Of a stretch of DNA of 64,000 nt, positions 17,901 through 26,500 are shown piece by piece (position 1 is the first letter of the stretch; each line of letters opens with the position of its first letter). This stretch comes from an uncultured Acidobacteriaceae bacterium (GTDB taxonomy: Bacteria > Acidobacteriota > Terriglobia > Terriglobales > Acidobacteriaceae). The position numbers were made by a program, and so were the translations under genes. Location: the NCBI GenBank assembly GCA_903849645.1, contig CAINJJ010000046.1:77001-141000 (forward strand). The letters are read 5' to 3'. The notes under the pieces are model-generated. The model did no database searches. It was given only the letters and a program-made list of their open reading frames with translations, and was not told the DNA's origin.

Positions 17901-20900
17901 CGGCGAGCCGGGCTACTTCCAGGAGTTTGGACCTGCCGGCTATCACGTGACCATCGGCTTCGCCAATCCGGCGATCATCAACGCACGCGGCAAGACAATG
18001 TGCGCTGCCACGGGCGCCGATTGCGCGCACGAAGTGAAGGGCCATGTGACAACGGCCCGCATGAGCCGCACGCCGGATGAGAGACTCTACGGCAGCGGCG
18101 ATCACAGCGCGTATGCCTTTACCCAGTGCTATGTGAGCATTGGCGACCCGGATGGCGCGGACTTCGGCTTCACGAAGTGCGACGCCCAGGGCAACTTCGA
18201 CTTCCCGTCGGGAACCGTTCCCGCGGGCAACTGGAAGATCACAACCTTTGACCAGTGGAACGACCAGGTGGTGGACGGCATTACAACGGCGGTGGGCATG
18301 TGCACCGTCGGCACGGCCACCCCGACATGCGCCCCCGTTGTGGACATGAAAGAAGTTGGCGTGCACCAGTGGCAGGCCAACATCTATACGCGCACGTTCC
18401 TTGACACCAATGGCGACGGCATCTCGAATGTCGACGCCAAGGGCAACCCCACCGAAGACGGGCTGGCGCTGGTTCCGACGAACATCCGCTTCCGTGACGG
18501 CAGCTTCTCAAACTACAACAACACCGACCTGAATGGCTTTGCCAGCTTCAACGAGGTGTTCCCGCTGTTCAACTGGTACGTGGTGGAAACCGACACCGCG
18601 CGCTACAAGAACACGGGCGTTCACGTGGTCTATGACGCAGGCGGTCCGGCGGACGGCACCTCGCCCAACGGAACACCCTGCGTTGGAGGCACTGCGACCA
18701 AGCCGTGCGGCAGCTCGACAATCGCCGACCACCTCGCAAACACATATGAACCCAACCCGCTTTATCCGAACCTGTCGGTGCCCGGCTCCGTGTACTGCAC
18801 CAATGCAGATTGCACGGGCTTCAGCATCGCGAATGGGCCGACTCCCAGCTCGCTGACGGATCACTCCACGGGCCGCATCGACGCGCCCTGGGTGGATACG
18901 TACGGATGGCAGGGATTCTCCGGCCAGGCCAACTTCCTGGAGTTCGGCAAGCGGCCTTACATCGCGGGGGAGAACGGCGGCATCCATGGACACGTGGTGT
19001 ACGCCTCAACGCGGCCGTTTGACAACCCGCAACTGCAATCGCAGAACAAATGGGAGCCCCTGGTTCCGCACGTAACGGTCAACCTCTATTCCGAGGGACT
19101 GGCCGCGGACGGGCTTACGCAGACTCTGACTCTTGTGGATTCAACGCAAACCTCGAGCTGGGACGACTGGGCGCAGGGCTTCCGTTCGGATGGCATCCCG
19201 AACATGAACTGCCCCGGACAGGGAACCAACGATCTGACCTCGATCGCCCCGGATCCCTACTTCTACTTCACCCTGCAGAATCAACCCCAGTTCCTGGATG
19301 TCTATAACAACCAGCACAACGGCGGAACGCTGCACACGCTTCCCAACAACTCCCAGTTCAAGTGCTATGACGGCATGCACAACTGGAATCAACTGCAGCC
19401 GGCGCCTTATGACGGCGCATACAAGTTCCCCAGCGTCCTGGGCAGAGACCCGAAGACCGGCAACACGACGGGCACCAACTGCACCATCTGCAGCAAGAAT
19501 CCGGACGCCACCGACCCCTTCCGTTACAACAAGGAAGATATGCTGCCCCAGGGCAAGTATGTGGTCGAAGTGGTCGTGCCTCCGGGCTATGAACTGGTCA
19601 AGGAAGAGGACAAGAACATCCTCATCGGCGACAACTTCATCGCTCCGGTGACGCAGGAGTTCGGCACGCTGAACAATGTGTTCATCCTGCCCGACCAGGC
19701 CGAGATCAACCAGTACTACAACGCCAACAACGCGCAAAACCCGACCGACACGCTGGGCAGGAATCCAAACCTCCCCACGCACGAGGCGGATACCCACACG
19801 CAGGAAGTGTACTGGCCTTGCGTTGGCGACCTGCGCACCGTTCCGGACTACATCAGCCTCTTCCCCGGTTCCAAGGAAGTGGCTCCGTTTGCCGGCGCGA
19901 CGCGTCACCTCTGCAACCGCAAGGAAGTTCAACTGGACGATCAGACCTCGGTGCTGACCAAGTTCTACATCTTCACCGAGACCCACGCGGCCTCTCACTT
20001 CTCCGGCCAGATCACGGACGACTTCGCTGCTGAATTCGATCCGTTCTCGCCGGCCTTTGGCGAGAAGTTTGCGCCCGCTTACCTGCCTGTCTCGTTCAAG
20101 GACTGGGCCGGCAACGAAACCAACCGTGTGTATGCCGATCAATGGGGCACCTACAACGGCCTGAACTACTCGACGTGGGAAGTGAATCCGCCGAACCCGA
20201 CCGGATATGCCCCCACCATGATGGTTTCCTGCATGAACGACGCAGGGCCGATTCCCGACCCGGCGCACCCCGGCCAGACGATCACCGATCCCCTGTATCA
20301 GAGCGGCTACAGCCAGTTCTGCTACGAGCTGGCCTTCATGCCCGCGGAGACTGGCTACTTCGACACGCCCGTGGTGCCGACTTCGGCATTCGCCGGCGAC
20401 TACAACACCCCGGACTGCGCCTATCCTGACGCAACTCCGGCGGTCAGCGAAGTGGATGGCGATGGAGTGGGACCGTGGGTAAGCGCCGCGGGCAAGACCC
20501 TGACCATCAACGCCCTCGGCGATCAACTGGTGGACAACTACGCATACTCCGGCCCGTCGGCAACGACGGCTCCCTATAACCAGCAGAGGATCACCCGGCA
20601 CTATGGGTTCCTGCCGACGCAATGCACAGCGCCGGTAGCCGGCAGCACAACCTGCAACACGCTCTCCAGCGTGACCATCGGCGGAGCGCCGGCCACCATT
20701 ACGGCCTGGTCCGACTCGAAGATCACGGTCACGGTGCCCTCGACAGTGCCTGCCTGCGCACTTCAGCAGCAGTTGCAGTACGGCGGTTCCGCGGCAAAGT
20801 GCGGTCAACTGGTCATCACCTCGGGCAACGGACGGCAGTCGGTCGACAGCGTAACGGTAACGGTTGGCGGCAAGCCTCCCACGCATGTGGCGGCTACGGC

Positions 20901-23900
20901 GACCATCCAGAGCGCAATCGATGCGGCGAATCCCGGCGATTTGATCATCGTGGATCCGGCCAAGCACGCCGAACTTCTACTGATGTGGAAGCCGGTTCGT
21001 CTGCAGGGCGTAGGCGCGGCGTCGAGCATTGTCGATGCCAATCCGCACCCGGCCGGCAAGCTGGACCCCTGGCGCCGCCAGATCGTGTGCCTCTTCGGCC
21101 TCTCGCTGAACGGGGTTCCGATCACGGGAACGAATCCTTACGACTCCAGCGGTACGTTCACCTGCAGCTCCAACATGCAGTTCCAGGTGGATCGCCTGCC
21201 TCTTGAAGCCACAGTGGGCTGGGACGCGACCCTCAACGGCAACCTTGCGGAACAACTGATTGAGCCCACCATCATGGGAGCCTACGAAGGCGCGGGAATC
21301 ACCGTGCTCTCCAAGGGCGTGAAGTTCCCGGCCGGCTCGAATCCGTTTGCCTCCGACGTGTTCCCGACGGGGACCCTGCTGCTGACCACCAACGACTGCG
21401 GCGCCAACACGGTCTCCGCGCACAATCCGTTCCCGAGCAACTTCCTCTGCAATCCGTCGGCAATTGACGGATTGACGGTGCAGAACAGCTCGCAGGGCGG
21501 CGGCGGCATCCTGGTCCACGGCTGGAGCCACAATCTCCAGATCGCCAACAACCGGGTGCAGAACAACCAGGGTACGCTCTCCGGCGGCATCACCATCGGC
21601 CAGGGCGAGCACCCCGACGCCTACCTGGTGGGCGGCGCGGCCACGGCGACAGTGCCTGGATCGTGCATCACCACCACCGGCAACGCACCGACGAACCTGG
21701 CCCTGCCGTACTGCTTTGACAGGGATGTCAATGTTCACAACAATCGGGTCATCCAGAACTCCTCGCTTGGAGACGAGCTCTTCTCGTCCACCCCGGCGGG
21801 AGCGGGCGGCGTGACCTTCTGCAACGGCAGCGACTACTACAAGTTCAACTACAACTGGGTTTGCGGCAACATGAGCACCGGGGACGGCGCCGGCGTTGCA
21901 CACATCGGGCTGAGCTGGGATGGCGACATCGAGCACAACACGATCATGTTCAACCAGAGCACGAACCCAACAATCGCCACCAACGGCGGCGGCCTGCTTG
22001 TGATGGGCGCGCCTGACCAGGATCCTCCCTGCGCACTCCTGACCGATCAGGATTGCCTGTCGGCTCCTGGAACGATCACTCCCAGCGATGGCACCGGCCC
22101 CGGCCTGGTGATCAACGCGAACCTGATTGTGGGCAACGCGGCCGATGCCGGCAGCGGCGGCGGACTGCGGTTGCAGCACATCAACGGCAACGAAACCCTC
22201 AACTTCCCCAAGGGCAACGTGGCCACCACTTGGCCGATCCTGCCGGGACACGGCAGCCAGCCGACATTCCAGACGAAGACCCCCTGGAATGCGATCCAGG
22301 TCACCAACAACATCATCGCCAACAACGTGGCAGGCTGGGACGGCGGCGGCATCTCGCTGATCGACGCGCTGGCCACCGACCTGATCAACAACACGGTGGT
22401 CTCCAACAACTCCACCGCCTCCTCCGGTGTTCTGTTCCAGTCGCTGTTCGCGCCCCTGGCCAGCACCCCCGGAAACAACTGCTACGCCAACAACGGCGCC
22501 AACTCCTGCCCGCAGGTGGCTGGACTGGTGAGCGTGCAGAACAGCGCTGTGCTGGCTGCCAACATGGACCAACTGACGGGAGGCACAGCGTCTGTTGCTT
22601 GCCCGACGAACCACGGCGTGAACGGAACCGCGTCAGACTGCACCAAGTACTCGGTGCCGGTGCTGTACAACGATCTGTTCTGGCAGAACCGCACAACGAT
22701 GATCGGCGTGGGCAACCTGGCTGGTGGCTTGCAAAACCAGAACGCCCAGGTCACGCTCTACAACTCACCCTTTGGCTCAACGACAGCGGTCGCTGCCGCG
22801 AGCCAGAAGGCCACAGGCGCCTGCGACGATACGAGCGCCAGCTACTGGGATATCGGCGTTCGCGGCGATACCGCTCCGGGCAACCACTCGGGCGGCACGC
22901 TGGCTCCTTTCTACTCGACGCTGACCAACACGGGAGCGCTGTCTGAAATCGGGGCCGGCTCCAACAACCTGCTGGCTCCTGCCGCGCTGGTCAACAGCGT
23001 CTACTGCGACGGCTCACGCGTACCGGTGGAAGCAGCTACTTCGGCCGGCTTGCAGTTCGGCGCGGGCTGGCAGGTGCCTCCGGGAACCAACGAGTCCAAC
23101 GCGCTCCCGGCGCCTCCCTTCACCCTGCTTCCGGCCGCAACCGTGGACGAAGGCAACAACTGGGTCAACCTCCGCTGGGGTCCCCTGTCGCTCAACGTGA
23201 CCAAGGCAGACGGAATCACGCCGGCCTTTACCTTCAACCCGTCGCTGGTAGGCACATCGCCCGCGGTCAATTACGTGCCGGTTGCCTCCGTTCAGGGTGT
23301 GGCGGCGCCGAGCACAGACTTCTACGGCAATCCGCGCAAGCAGGGCGGCAACCCCGTGGATGTGGGCGCTATCGAGTACCAGGTTGTGTCCGCTCCGGTG
23401 GCAAGCATCACCGGCGGGCCTCTGGCCTTTGGCAACGTGGCAACTGGAACCACCAGCGCGGCGCAGACTCTGACGCTGCACAACACAGGCACGGCAATCC
23501 TGAACGGGCTCACTCTGAACTTCTCATCGGCGCTCTACTCGCGTCCGGCGGGAGCCGCGGGTGGAACCTGCAACGGAGCTTTGGCGGCAGCATCCACCTG
23601 CACCATCAACGTGGTCTTCGCACCCACTGCGGTTGGGTCGGTTCCGGCAACCTTGACGGTCACAAGCGCCGTCCCGGTCACCGGTTCGCCGGTCACACTC
23701 ACGGGAGCGGGCATCACCGCAACGGTGAGCGCGACTCTGACACCAACCACCTGGACGGTCTCTCAGACCCGCAACTGCCCGGGCACCGGAGTTCTCGGCA
23801 TCCCGGCTTGCGGACTTGATCCGACTCAAGTGTTTACGCTGACCAACACCGGCAACGTGCCCTTGACGGGCATCGCACAGGGAGCACTGGGCGGCGTGAA

Positions 23901-24120
23901 CGCAAGCGAGTTCAGTGTCGTCCGGTTGCTGTCAACCTGCGGACCGGCCGGCAACGGCCAGCTCGTGGCCAACACAACCCTGGCGCCGAACGCCACCTGC
24001 ACAGTGACGGTGCAGTTCAAGCCGCTGACTGCACAGACCACAGGTGTGAAGAACGCGACGATCTCTGTGACCGACGCCGCCGGCACACAGACCTCAACCC
24101 TGACTGGAATCGCAAAGTGA
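14959..24120 (+). CDS. Giant 3053-residue mosaic surface protein with N-terminal cupredoxin-like region
   Basis: An AAGGAGA site lies 15 bases after the previous stop region. Residues 1-29 are a signal peptide. Residues about 30-430 resemble the multicopper oxidase fold of the previous gene, but the HxHG and HxH ligands are replaced. About 430-530 is a tandem/cadherin-like beta domain (GVLANDTNVYGATLL, GTFTYTPTN). About 630-1900 holds several SdrD-B/CNA-B-like segments (VFVFEDDYPLNGEHDAGG) and a Ca-binding-like DTNGDGISN near 1148. About 1895-1970 is an IPT/TIG domain. About 1974-2650 is a right-handed parallel beta-helix (IQSAIDAANPGDLIIVDP). About 2814-3050 are two choice-of-anchor (HYDIN/ASPM-like) domains. 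No LPxTG or PEP-CTERM tail is seen. It is probably a secreted or cell-surface scaffold. Domain limits are estimates. Confidence 0.85.
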   Translation: MRIKHLKGTLKTAILAASVLLAGAGISGAQQVVNLTAGRTNTTLPDGSLVPMWGYSCGTAASGSTATCAALNPHAGSAAVITPATQGWSPVVITVPSSQGLTINLTNNLSVPTSLTIVGQLGGGLGSPKMGAAVSHAAQGTTWPIAGAGPTFTPPAQGPRVQSFGTEVAANGGTQSLAWAKLSPGTYLIESGTHPSIQGPMGLYGILVVTTVPAGTTAGTAYPAQAPNPAVTYSAEIPLLFSEIDKDQNTAVDTAVASTGFSESTVWTGGPNGCGAAGSHNCYPPVVNYSPKYYLINGVAFDKTNSSNSLFTTSPATVAPTGNVLVRLVNAGLRMHVPAIVGSQTGTAAKTGFTLIAEDGNPLPGAPRIQSEVFMAAGKTYDVMVNTPPTGTTALPIYDRQLSLSGNGTSRDAGMLAYIGVNGAGLPSVANLTGAVARADIYNTFIPGQTISVLDPGKGVLANDTNVYGATLLTQATNGTVVLNSDGTFTYTPTNATATSDSFTYCANGTVIPPASGACSSGISATVTLGAATFESASGISVNPITFTANVATNLKINAPGVLSVDTDTAGYPLTVSGAALNAPLSVALSGPGTGTALLNPSGGFTATVSAPGTYTFSYKAQNTQGTVSSTTATVTLIFPTGSGLKVTVLDGNDKVTTIGDYRWIIEEDRTFFVDPACAQAQGQATLPPQCPKGTPASPVVNFGTSFHTSFMPVVATGCTGPVSCGDNQTVLSKSVTQKPRTYPGDVALDATKRYYLSVLPGDAAQPFNSGWGGAPDCSATGVAAGHCGHGMGGVEIPTVLNGTHSGQAVTVITEPSPYPPATLSVFVFEDDYPLNGEHDAGGGIDMLSPNEPGLGGFQITLDDSAGGTGDATGTPTYDMFNMPLSNGLAGTVDPVTQQNACPIAQQGGAAITGMIVTCPKYEADGVTLSPLAGQALVKNLYPGRYGVIAIPGADRIGRGEEWVQTNTLDGQKAHDSFMRIGEPGYFQEFGPAGYHVTIGFANPAIINARGKTMCAATGADCAHEVKGHVTTARMSRTPDERLYGSGDHSAYAFTQCYVSIGDPDGADFGFTKCDAQGNFDFPSGTVPAGNWKITTFDQWNDQVVDGITTAVGMCTVGTATPTCAPVVDMKEVGVHQWQANIYTRTFLDTNGDGISNVDAKGNPTEDGLALVPTNIRFRDGSFSNYNNTDLNGFASFNEVFPLFNWYVVETDTARYKNTGVHVVYDAGGPADGTSPNGTPCVGGTATKPCGSSTIADHLANTYEPNPLYPNLSVPGSVYCTNADCTGFSIANGPTPSSLTDHSTGRIDAPWVDTYGWQGFSGQANFLEFGKRPYIAGENGGIHGHVVYASTRPFDNPQLQSQNKWEPLVPHVTVNLYSEGLAADGLTQTLTLVDSTQTSSWDDWAQGFRSDGIPNMNCPGQGTNDLTSIAPDPYFYFTLQNQPQFLDVYNNQHNGGTLHTLPNNSQFKCYDGMHNWNQLQPAPYDGAYKFPSVLGRDPKTGNTTGTNCTICSKNPDATDPFRYNKEDMLPQGKYVVEVVVPPGYELVKEEDKNILIGDNFIAPVTQEFGTLNNVFILPDQAEINQYYNANNAQNPTDTLGRNPNLPTHEADTHTQEVYWPCVGDLRTVPDYISLFPGSKEVAPFAGATRHLCNRKEVQLDDQTSVLTKFYIFTETHAASHFSGQITDDFAAEFDPFSPAFGEKFAPAYLPVSFKDWAGNETNRVYADQWGTYNGLNYSTWEVNPPNPTGYAPTMMVSCMNDAGPIPDPAHPGQTITDPLYQSGYSQFCYELAFMPAETGYFDTPVVPTSAFAGDYNTPDCAYPDATPAVSEVDGDGVGPWVSAAGKTLTINALGDQLVDNYAYSGPSATTAPYNQQRITRHYGFLPTQCTAPVAGSTTCNTLSSVTIGGAPATITAWSDSKITVTVPSTVPACALQQQLQYGGSAAKCGQLVITSGNGRQSVDSVTVTVGGKPPTHVAATATIQSAIDAANPGDLIIVDPAKHAELLLMWKPVRLQGVGAASSIVDANPHPAGKLDPWRRQIVCLFGLSLNGVPITGTNPYDSSGTFTCSSNMQFQVDRLPLEATVGWDATLNGNLAEQLIEPTIMGAYEGAGITVLSKGVKFPAGSNPFASDVFPTGTLLLTTNDCGANTVSAHNPFPSNFLCNPSAIDGLTVQNSSQGGGGILVHGWSHNLQIANNRVQNNQGTLSGGITIGQGEHPDAYLVGGAATATVPGSCITTTGNAPTNLALPYCFDRDVNVHNNRVIQNSSLGDELFSSTPAGAGGVTFCNGSDYYKFNYNWVCGNMSTGDGAGVAHIGLSWDGDIEHNTIMFNQSTNPTIATNGGGLLVMGAPDQDPPCALLTDQDCLSAPGTITPSDGTGPGLVINANLIVGNAADAGSGGGLRLQHINGNETLNFPKGNVATTWPILPGHGSQPTFQTKTPWNAIQVTNNIIANNVAGWDGGGISLIDALATDLINNTVVSNNSTASSGVLFQSLFAPLASTPGNNCYANNGANSCPQVAGLVSVQNSAVLAANMDQLTGGTASVACPTNHGVNGTASDCTKYSVPVLYNDLFWQNRTTMIGVGNLAGGLQNQNAQVTLYNSPFGSTTAVAAASQKATGACDDTSASYWDIGVRGDTAPGNHSGGTLAPFYSTLTNTGALSEIGAGSNNLLAPAALVNSVYCDGSRVPVEAATSAGLQFGAGWQVPPGTNESNALPAPPFTLLPAATVDEGNNWVNLRWGPLSLNVTKADGITPAFTFNPSLVGTSPAVNYVPVASVQGVAAPSTDFYGNPRKQGGNPVDVGAIEYQVVSAPVASITGGPLAFGNVATGTTSAAQTLTLHNTGTAILNGLTLNFSSALYSRPAGAAGGTCNGALAAASTCTINVVFAPTAVGSVPATLTVTSAVPVTGSPVTLTGAGITATVSATLTPTTWTVSQTRNCPGTGVLGIPACGLDPTQVFTLTNTGNVPLTGIAQGALGGVNASEFSVVRLLSTCGPAGNGQLVANTTLAPNATCTVTVQFKPLTAQTTGVKNATISVTDAAGTQTSTLTGIAK

Positions 24121-24143
24121 TCCCAGTCAACCGCTAGAGAGCG

Positions 24144-24175
24144 ATGCTGCCCGCGGGGTCACCCGCGGGCAGCAT
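24144..24175 (+). terminator. Strong hairpin after the giant gene
   Basis: A perfect 14-bp stem (ATGCTGCCCGCGGG and its complement) with a GTCA loop begins 24 bases after the giant gene stop. The following TTCTCGTTC is only moderately T-rich. It probably terminates or attenuates transcription, or protects the 3' end. Confidence 0.75.
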
Positions 24176-24284
24176 TCTCGTTCAAAAAAACTCCCGGCGA
24201 GCGAAGCTCCGCAAGGCGCCCACGCAGCAGGCACAGAAACCGGCTGGCAATGCCAGGCAAGCAAACCGAAATGGAGATTCAACC

Positions 24285-24608
24285 ATGAAGATTCTCGTCA
24301 TTCTAGGACTCAGCGCCGTGATGGCCGCGGCACAAGGGGATCAGCCCAAGGCTCCCATCAACAACGCAGCTCTGGGCCAGTTGGAAGGGATTCTGGCGTA
24401 CTGCGCCAAGATCGACACGCAGTCCGCTGCCAGGTATCAGGAGCGGTCGAAGCTGCTGACCGAGGGGCAGCCGGACAAGGCGGTAGACGAGGCCCGCAAG
24501 AGCAAGGACTACCAGGACGCGAAGGATCAGATTGATGCGCAGCTCGGGCAGGCCGCCGCAAGCAACGAAGCCGCGAAGAGCTGCAAGGCGTTTCTGGACG
24601 GCAAGTAG
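24285..24608 (+). CDS. Small exported helical protein of unknown function
   Basis: The 107-residue protein starts MKILVILGLSAVMAAAQ, a signal peptide, with GGAGA 7 bases upstream. The mature part is Ala/Lys/Gln-rich and predicted helical, with two cysteines (LAYCAKID and AKSCKAFL) about 58 residues apart that could form one disulfide between two helices. The upstream frame from 24144 lies over the terminator hairpin and is not coding. I do not recognise the family. Its place after the giant surface protein and before two other exported proteins suggests an accessory role in the same module. Confidence 0.7.
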   Translation: MKILVILGLSAVMAAAQGDQPKAPINNAALGQLEGILAYCAKIDTQSAARYQERSKLLTEGQPDKAVDEARKSKDYQDAKDQIDAQLGQAAASNEAAKSCKAFLDGK

Positions 24609-24725
24609 CGCGGACAGGTCCGCGAGGATTTGAACCACGGCCTGCGAGGCGATGGCGCAAGCAATCGAGCAGGCTACCGGAACCGGCGACACTGCAACCG
24701 ACGCAGTGAACTGGAAACCCGCAAA

Positions 24726-24755
24726 GGCCGGAGATCCAAACCAGAACCTCCGGCC
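24726..24755 (+). repeat. Inverted repeat before the 177-residue protein gene
   Basis: GGCCGGAG at 24726-24733 pairs exactly with CTCCGGCC at 24748-24755 across a 14-base loop. It lies 24 bases before the next start codon. It is one of several hairpins in the gaps of this gene string. Confidence 0.5.
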
Positions 24756-24778
24756 TGGCGCGGGAAGCGAGGAAAGAG

Positions 24779-25312
24779 ATGGCACGAAACGGCAAGGGCT
24801 TCGATGGATACAAGGTCCTGAGCGCATCGCTCAGGCTGGCGGTTGCGGCTTTGGGCTTGGCATGGATGGCAACCGCCGCGACAGCGCAAGCGGCGCCGGC
24901 GGATGCGCCCGCGAAGGCCACACCGGCCGAGACCCACAGCAGCTACACGCCGGACCGGTTTGCCGGAAGGGCGGGGCGATACTACGCCGCGGTCTGGGGT
25001 GTGGACTCGCTGAGTGTGAAGGCGGCGGAGTCGGGCGAACTGATTCGCTTCAGTTATCGGGTAATCGATCCAGTGAAGGCCGATTCCCTGAATGACAAGG
25101 ACATTGAGCCCTACCTGATTTCACCGGCGGCGCACGCAAAGCTGGTGGTTCCCCAGATGGAGAAGGTGGGGAAACTGCGGCAGAGCAATCAACCCGTGGC
25201 AGACCGGAAGTACTGGATGGCGTTCTCCAACCCGCGCAGGACGGTGAAGCGCGGCGACCGGGTGAACGTGATCATCGGCCAGTTTCACGCCGACGGCCTG
25301 GTCGTGGAGTAG
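24779..25312 (+). CDS. Exported conserved-type protein of unknown function
   Basis: The protein has 177 residues. AGGAAAGAG lies directly before the ATG. Residues about 15-40 are a signal peptide (LRLAVAALGLAWMATAATAQA). The mature part begins with an Ala/Pro-rich linker, then RAGRYYAAVWGVDSLSVKAAESGELIRFSYRVIDP and ends with RRTVKRGDRVNVIIGQFHADGLVVE. It appears to be a compact beta-rich domain without cysteines. I do not recognise a named family. It sits between the small helical protein and the LolA-like protein in the copper-module gene string, separated by hairpins. Confidence 0.75.
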   Translation: MARNGKGFDGYKVLSASLRLAVAALGLAWMATAATAQAAPADAPAKATPAETHSSYTPDRFAGRAGRYYAAVWGVDSLSVKAAESGELIRFSYRVIDPVKADSLNDKDIEPYLISPAAHAKLVVPQMEKVGKLRQSNQPVADRKYWMAFSNPRRTVKRGDRVNVIIGQFHADGLVVE

Positions 25313-25321
25313 CAGCGCAGC

Positions 25322-25355
25322 GCCGCGGCGCGGCTGCCCCGGCAGCCGCCGCGGC
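25322..25355 (+). repeat. GC-rich hairpin between two exported-protein genes
   Basis: GCCGCGG-CG-CGGCTGCC at 25322-25338 pairs with GGCAGCCGCCGCGGC at 25341-25355 with a two-base bulge and a 2-base centre. It begins 10 bases after the upstream stop. No T-run follows, so it may be a processing or stabilising element rather than a full terminator. Confidence 0.55.
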
Positions 25356-25426
25356 AAGTGTCTCCCAAGCCGGCAAGGCTTCTCCTGGTGAAGCCGGCCC
25401 GGCCAATCCATTGCAAGGAGCAAGAA

Positions 25427-26311
25427 ATGAAGCGCAGGTTCGCAATTGGAATGTTTCTGATGGTGGCGGCTTCGATGGCCATCGCCGATACCGCCCCGGC
25501 CAAGGCAAGTCTCTCAGCGGATGAGATTGTCCGCAAGAACCTCGATGCGCGGGGCGGCCAGCAGGCCTGGCGGAGCGTTCAAACCATGACCTGGAGCGGC
25601 AAGCTGGGGGCGGGCGGCAATCAGCGCGCGCCGTTGCCCGTGCCGCTTCCAGGCAAGGCGCAGGGCAGCCTTCCCGTCAAGGAAAGGCCCCAGGAAGAGG
25701 CGCAGCTTCCGTTTGTGATGGAGATGGCGCGCGGCCGCAAGGTCCGGCTGGAGATCCAGTTCAACGGCAAGACGGCTGTGCAGGTGTTCGACGGGGTGAA
25801 CGGGTGGAAGTTCCGGCCCTTTCTGAACCGGCTGGATGTTGAGCCCTACACAGCGGAAGAAGCCAAGGCGGCCTCGGTGCAGGAAGACATCGATGGACCG
25901 CTGTCGGACTATGCGGCAAAGGGCACCAGGGTGGAACTGGCAGGAGTGGAGAAGGTGGATGGCCGCGAAAACTACAAGCTCAAGCTGACCTTCAAGAACG
26001 GCCAGTCGAAGCATCTGTGGATCGACGGAGAGACCTTCCTGGAGACCAAGATCGAGGGCAACCCAAGGCGGCTGGACGGCAAGGAGCACGCGGTGGAGGT
26101 CTACTACCTCGACTACCGGAAGGTGGATGGGCTGCAGATCCCGTTTCTACTCGAGACGCATGTTCTTCCGGTGACGGATCCCGGCTCGAAGGTCAAGGAA
26201 GCGCCAGTGCCGGTGGAGAAGATCGCCATCGAGAAGGCCCAGGTGAATCCGAAGATCGATTTGGCGCGATTTGCGAAGCCGCAAGGAGACTCCGTGGCCG
26301 CGAGCAAATAA
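25427..26311 (+). CDS. Exported protein with LolA-like/outer-membrane lipoprotein-sorting-like fold
   Basis: An AAGGAG lies 6 bases before ATG 25427. The 294-residue protein has a signal peptide (MKRRFAIGMFLMVAASMAIADT). It continues SADEIVRKNLDARGGQQAWRSVQTMTWSGKL, a frequent opening of LolA-like periplasmic proteins, and later has GRENYKLKLTFKNGQSKHLWIDGETFLETK and VEVYYLDYRKVDGLQIPF. These strands fit the LolA/LolB-like open barrel used to shield lipophilic ligands. The actual ligand is unknown. It closes the gene string that starts with the copper proteins. The upstream frame from 25358 lacks a start signal. Confidence 0.72.
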   Translation: MKRRFAIGMFLMVAASMAIADTAPAKASLSADEIVRKNLDARGGQQAWRSVQTMTWSGKLGAGGNQRAPLPVPLPGKAQGSLPVKERPQEEAQLPFVMEMARGRKVRLEIQFNGKTAVQVFDGVNGWKFRPFLNRLDVEPYTAEEAKAASVQEDIDGPLSDYAAKGTRVELAGVEKVDGRENYKLKLTFKNGQSKHLWIDGETFLETKIEGNPRRLDGKEHAVEVYYLDYRKVDGLQIPFLLETHVLPVTDPGSKVKEAPVPVEKIAIEKAQVNPKIDLARFAKPQGDSVAASK

Positions 26312-26350
26312 TGGGGTCGAGGGCGAAAGCCCCGACCCACATTCAGAGCA

Positions 26351-26380
26351 CCCTGGGCCGGCCATGGAGCTGGCCCAGGG
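26351..26380 (+). terminator. Hairpin at the end of the copper-module gene string
   Basis: CCCTGGGCC at 26351-26359 pairs with GGCCCAGGG at 26372-26380. A weaker GC-rich stem (GGGTCG and CGACCC arms) lies just before it near 26313-26338. There is no good T-run. The position after the last exported-protein gene and before the recombinase gene fits a 3'-end structure. Confidence 0.5.
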
Positions 26381-26500
26381 CGCAGCATCAGCAACACCCA
26401 AGCAGCGAGCCGAGCAAGCCCTGAACGGATGAACGAAGAACTTTGATCCCGCCGGGAGGATGGATGCGGGTTGCGTGACGAATGGCCTGCTGGAGGCGAG

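Noticed and set aside
19141..20967. 608-codon open frame on the minus strand
   Set aside because: It lies fully antisense to the giant surface-protein gene, is rich in Arg, His and Val of the type seen in GC-rich shadow frames, and has no recognisable domain.
20977..22614. 545-codon open frame on the minus strand
   Set aside because: It is antisense to the beta-helix part of the giant gene and has typical shadow composition.
24652..25095. 147-codon open frame overlapping the start of the 177-residue exported protein
   Set aside because: It is out of frame with the protein that has a signal peptide and AGGAAAG site, and its composition is that of a shadow frame.
26312..26500. Attachment site or tRNA fragment next to the integrase-like gene
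   Set aside because: Only GC-rich hairpins were found. No tRNA and no direct repeat matching the other side of the putative island was seen.
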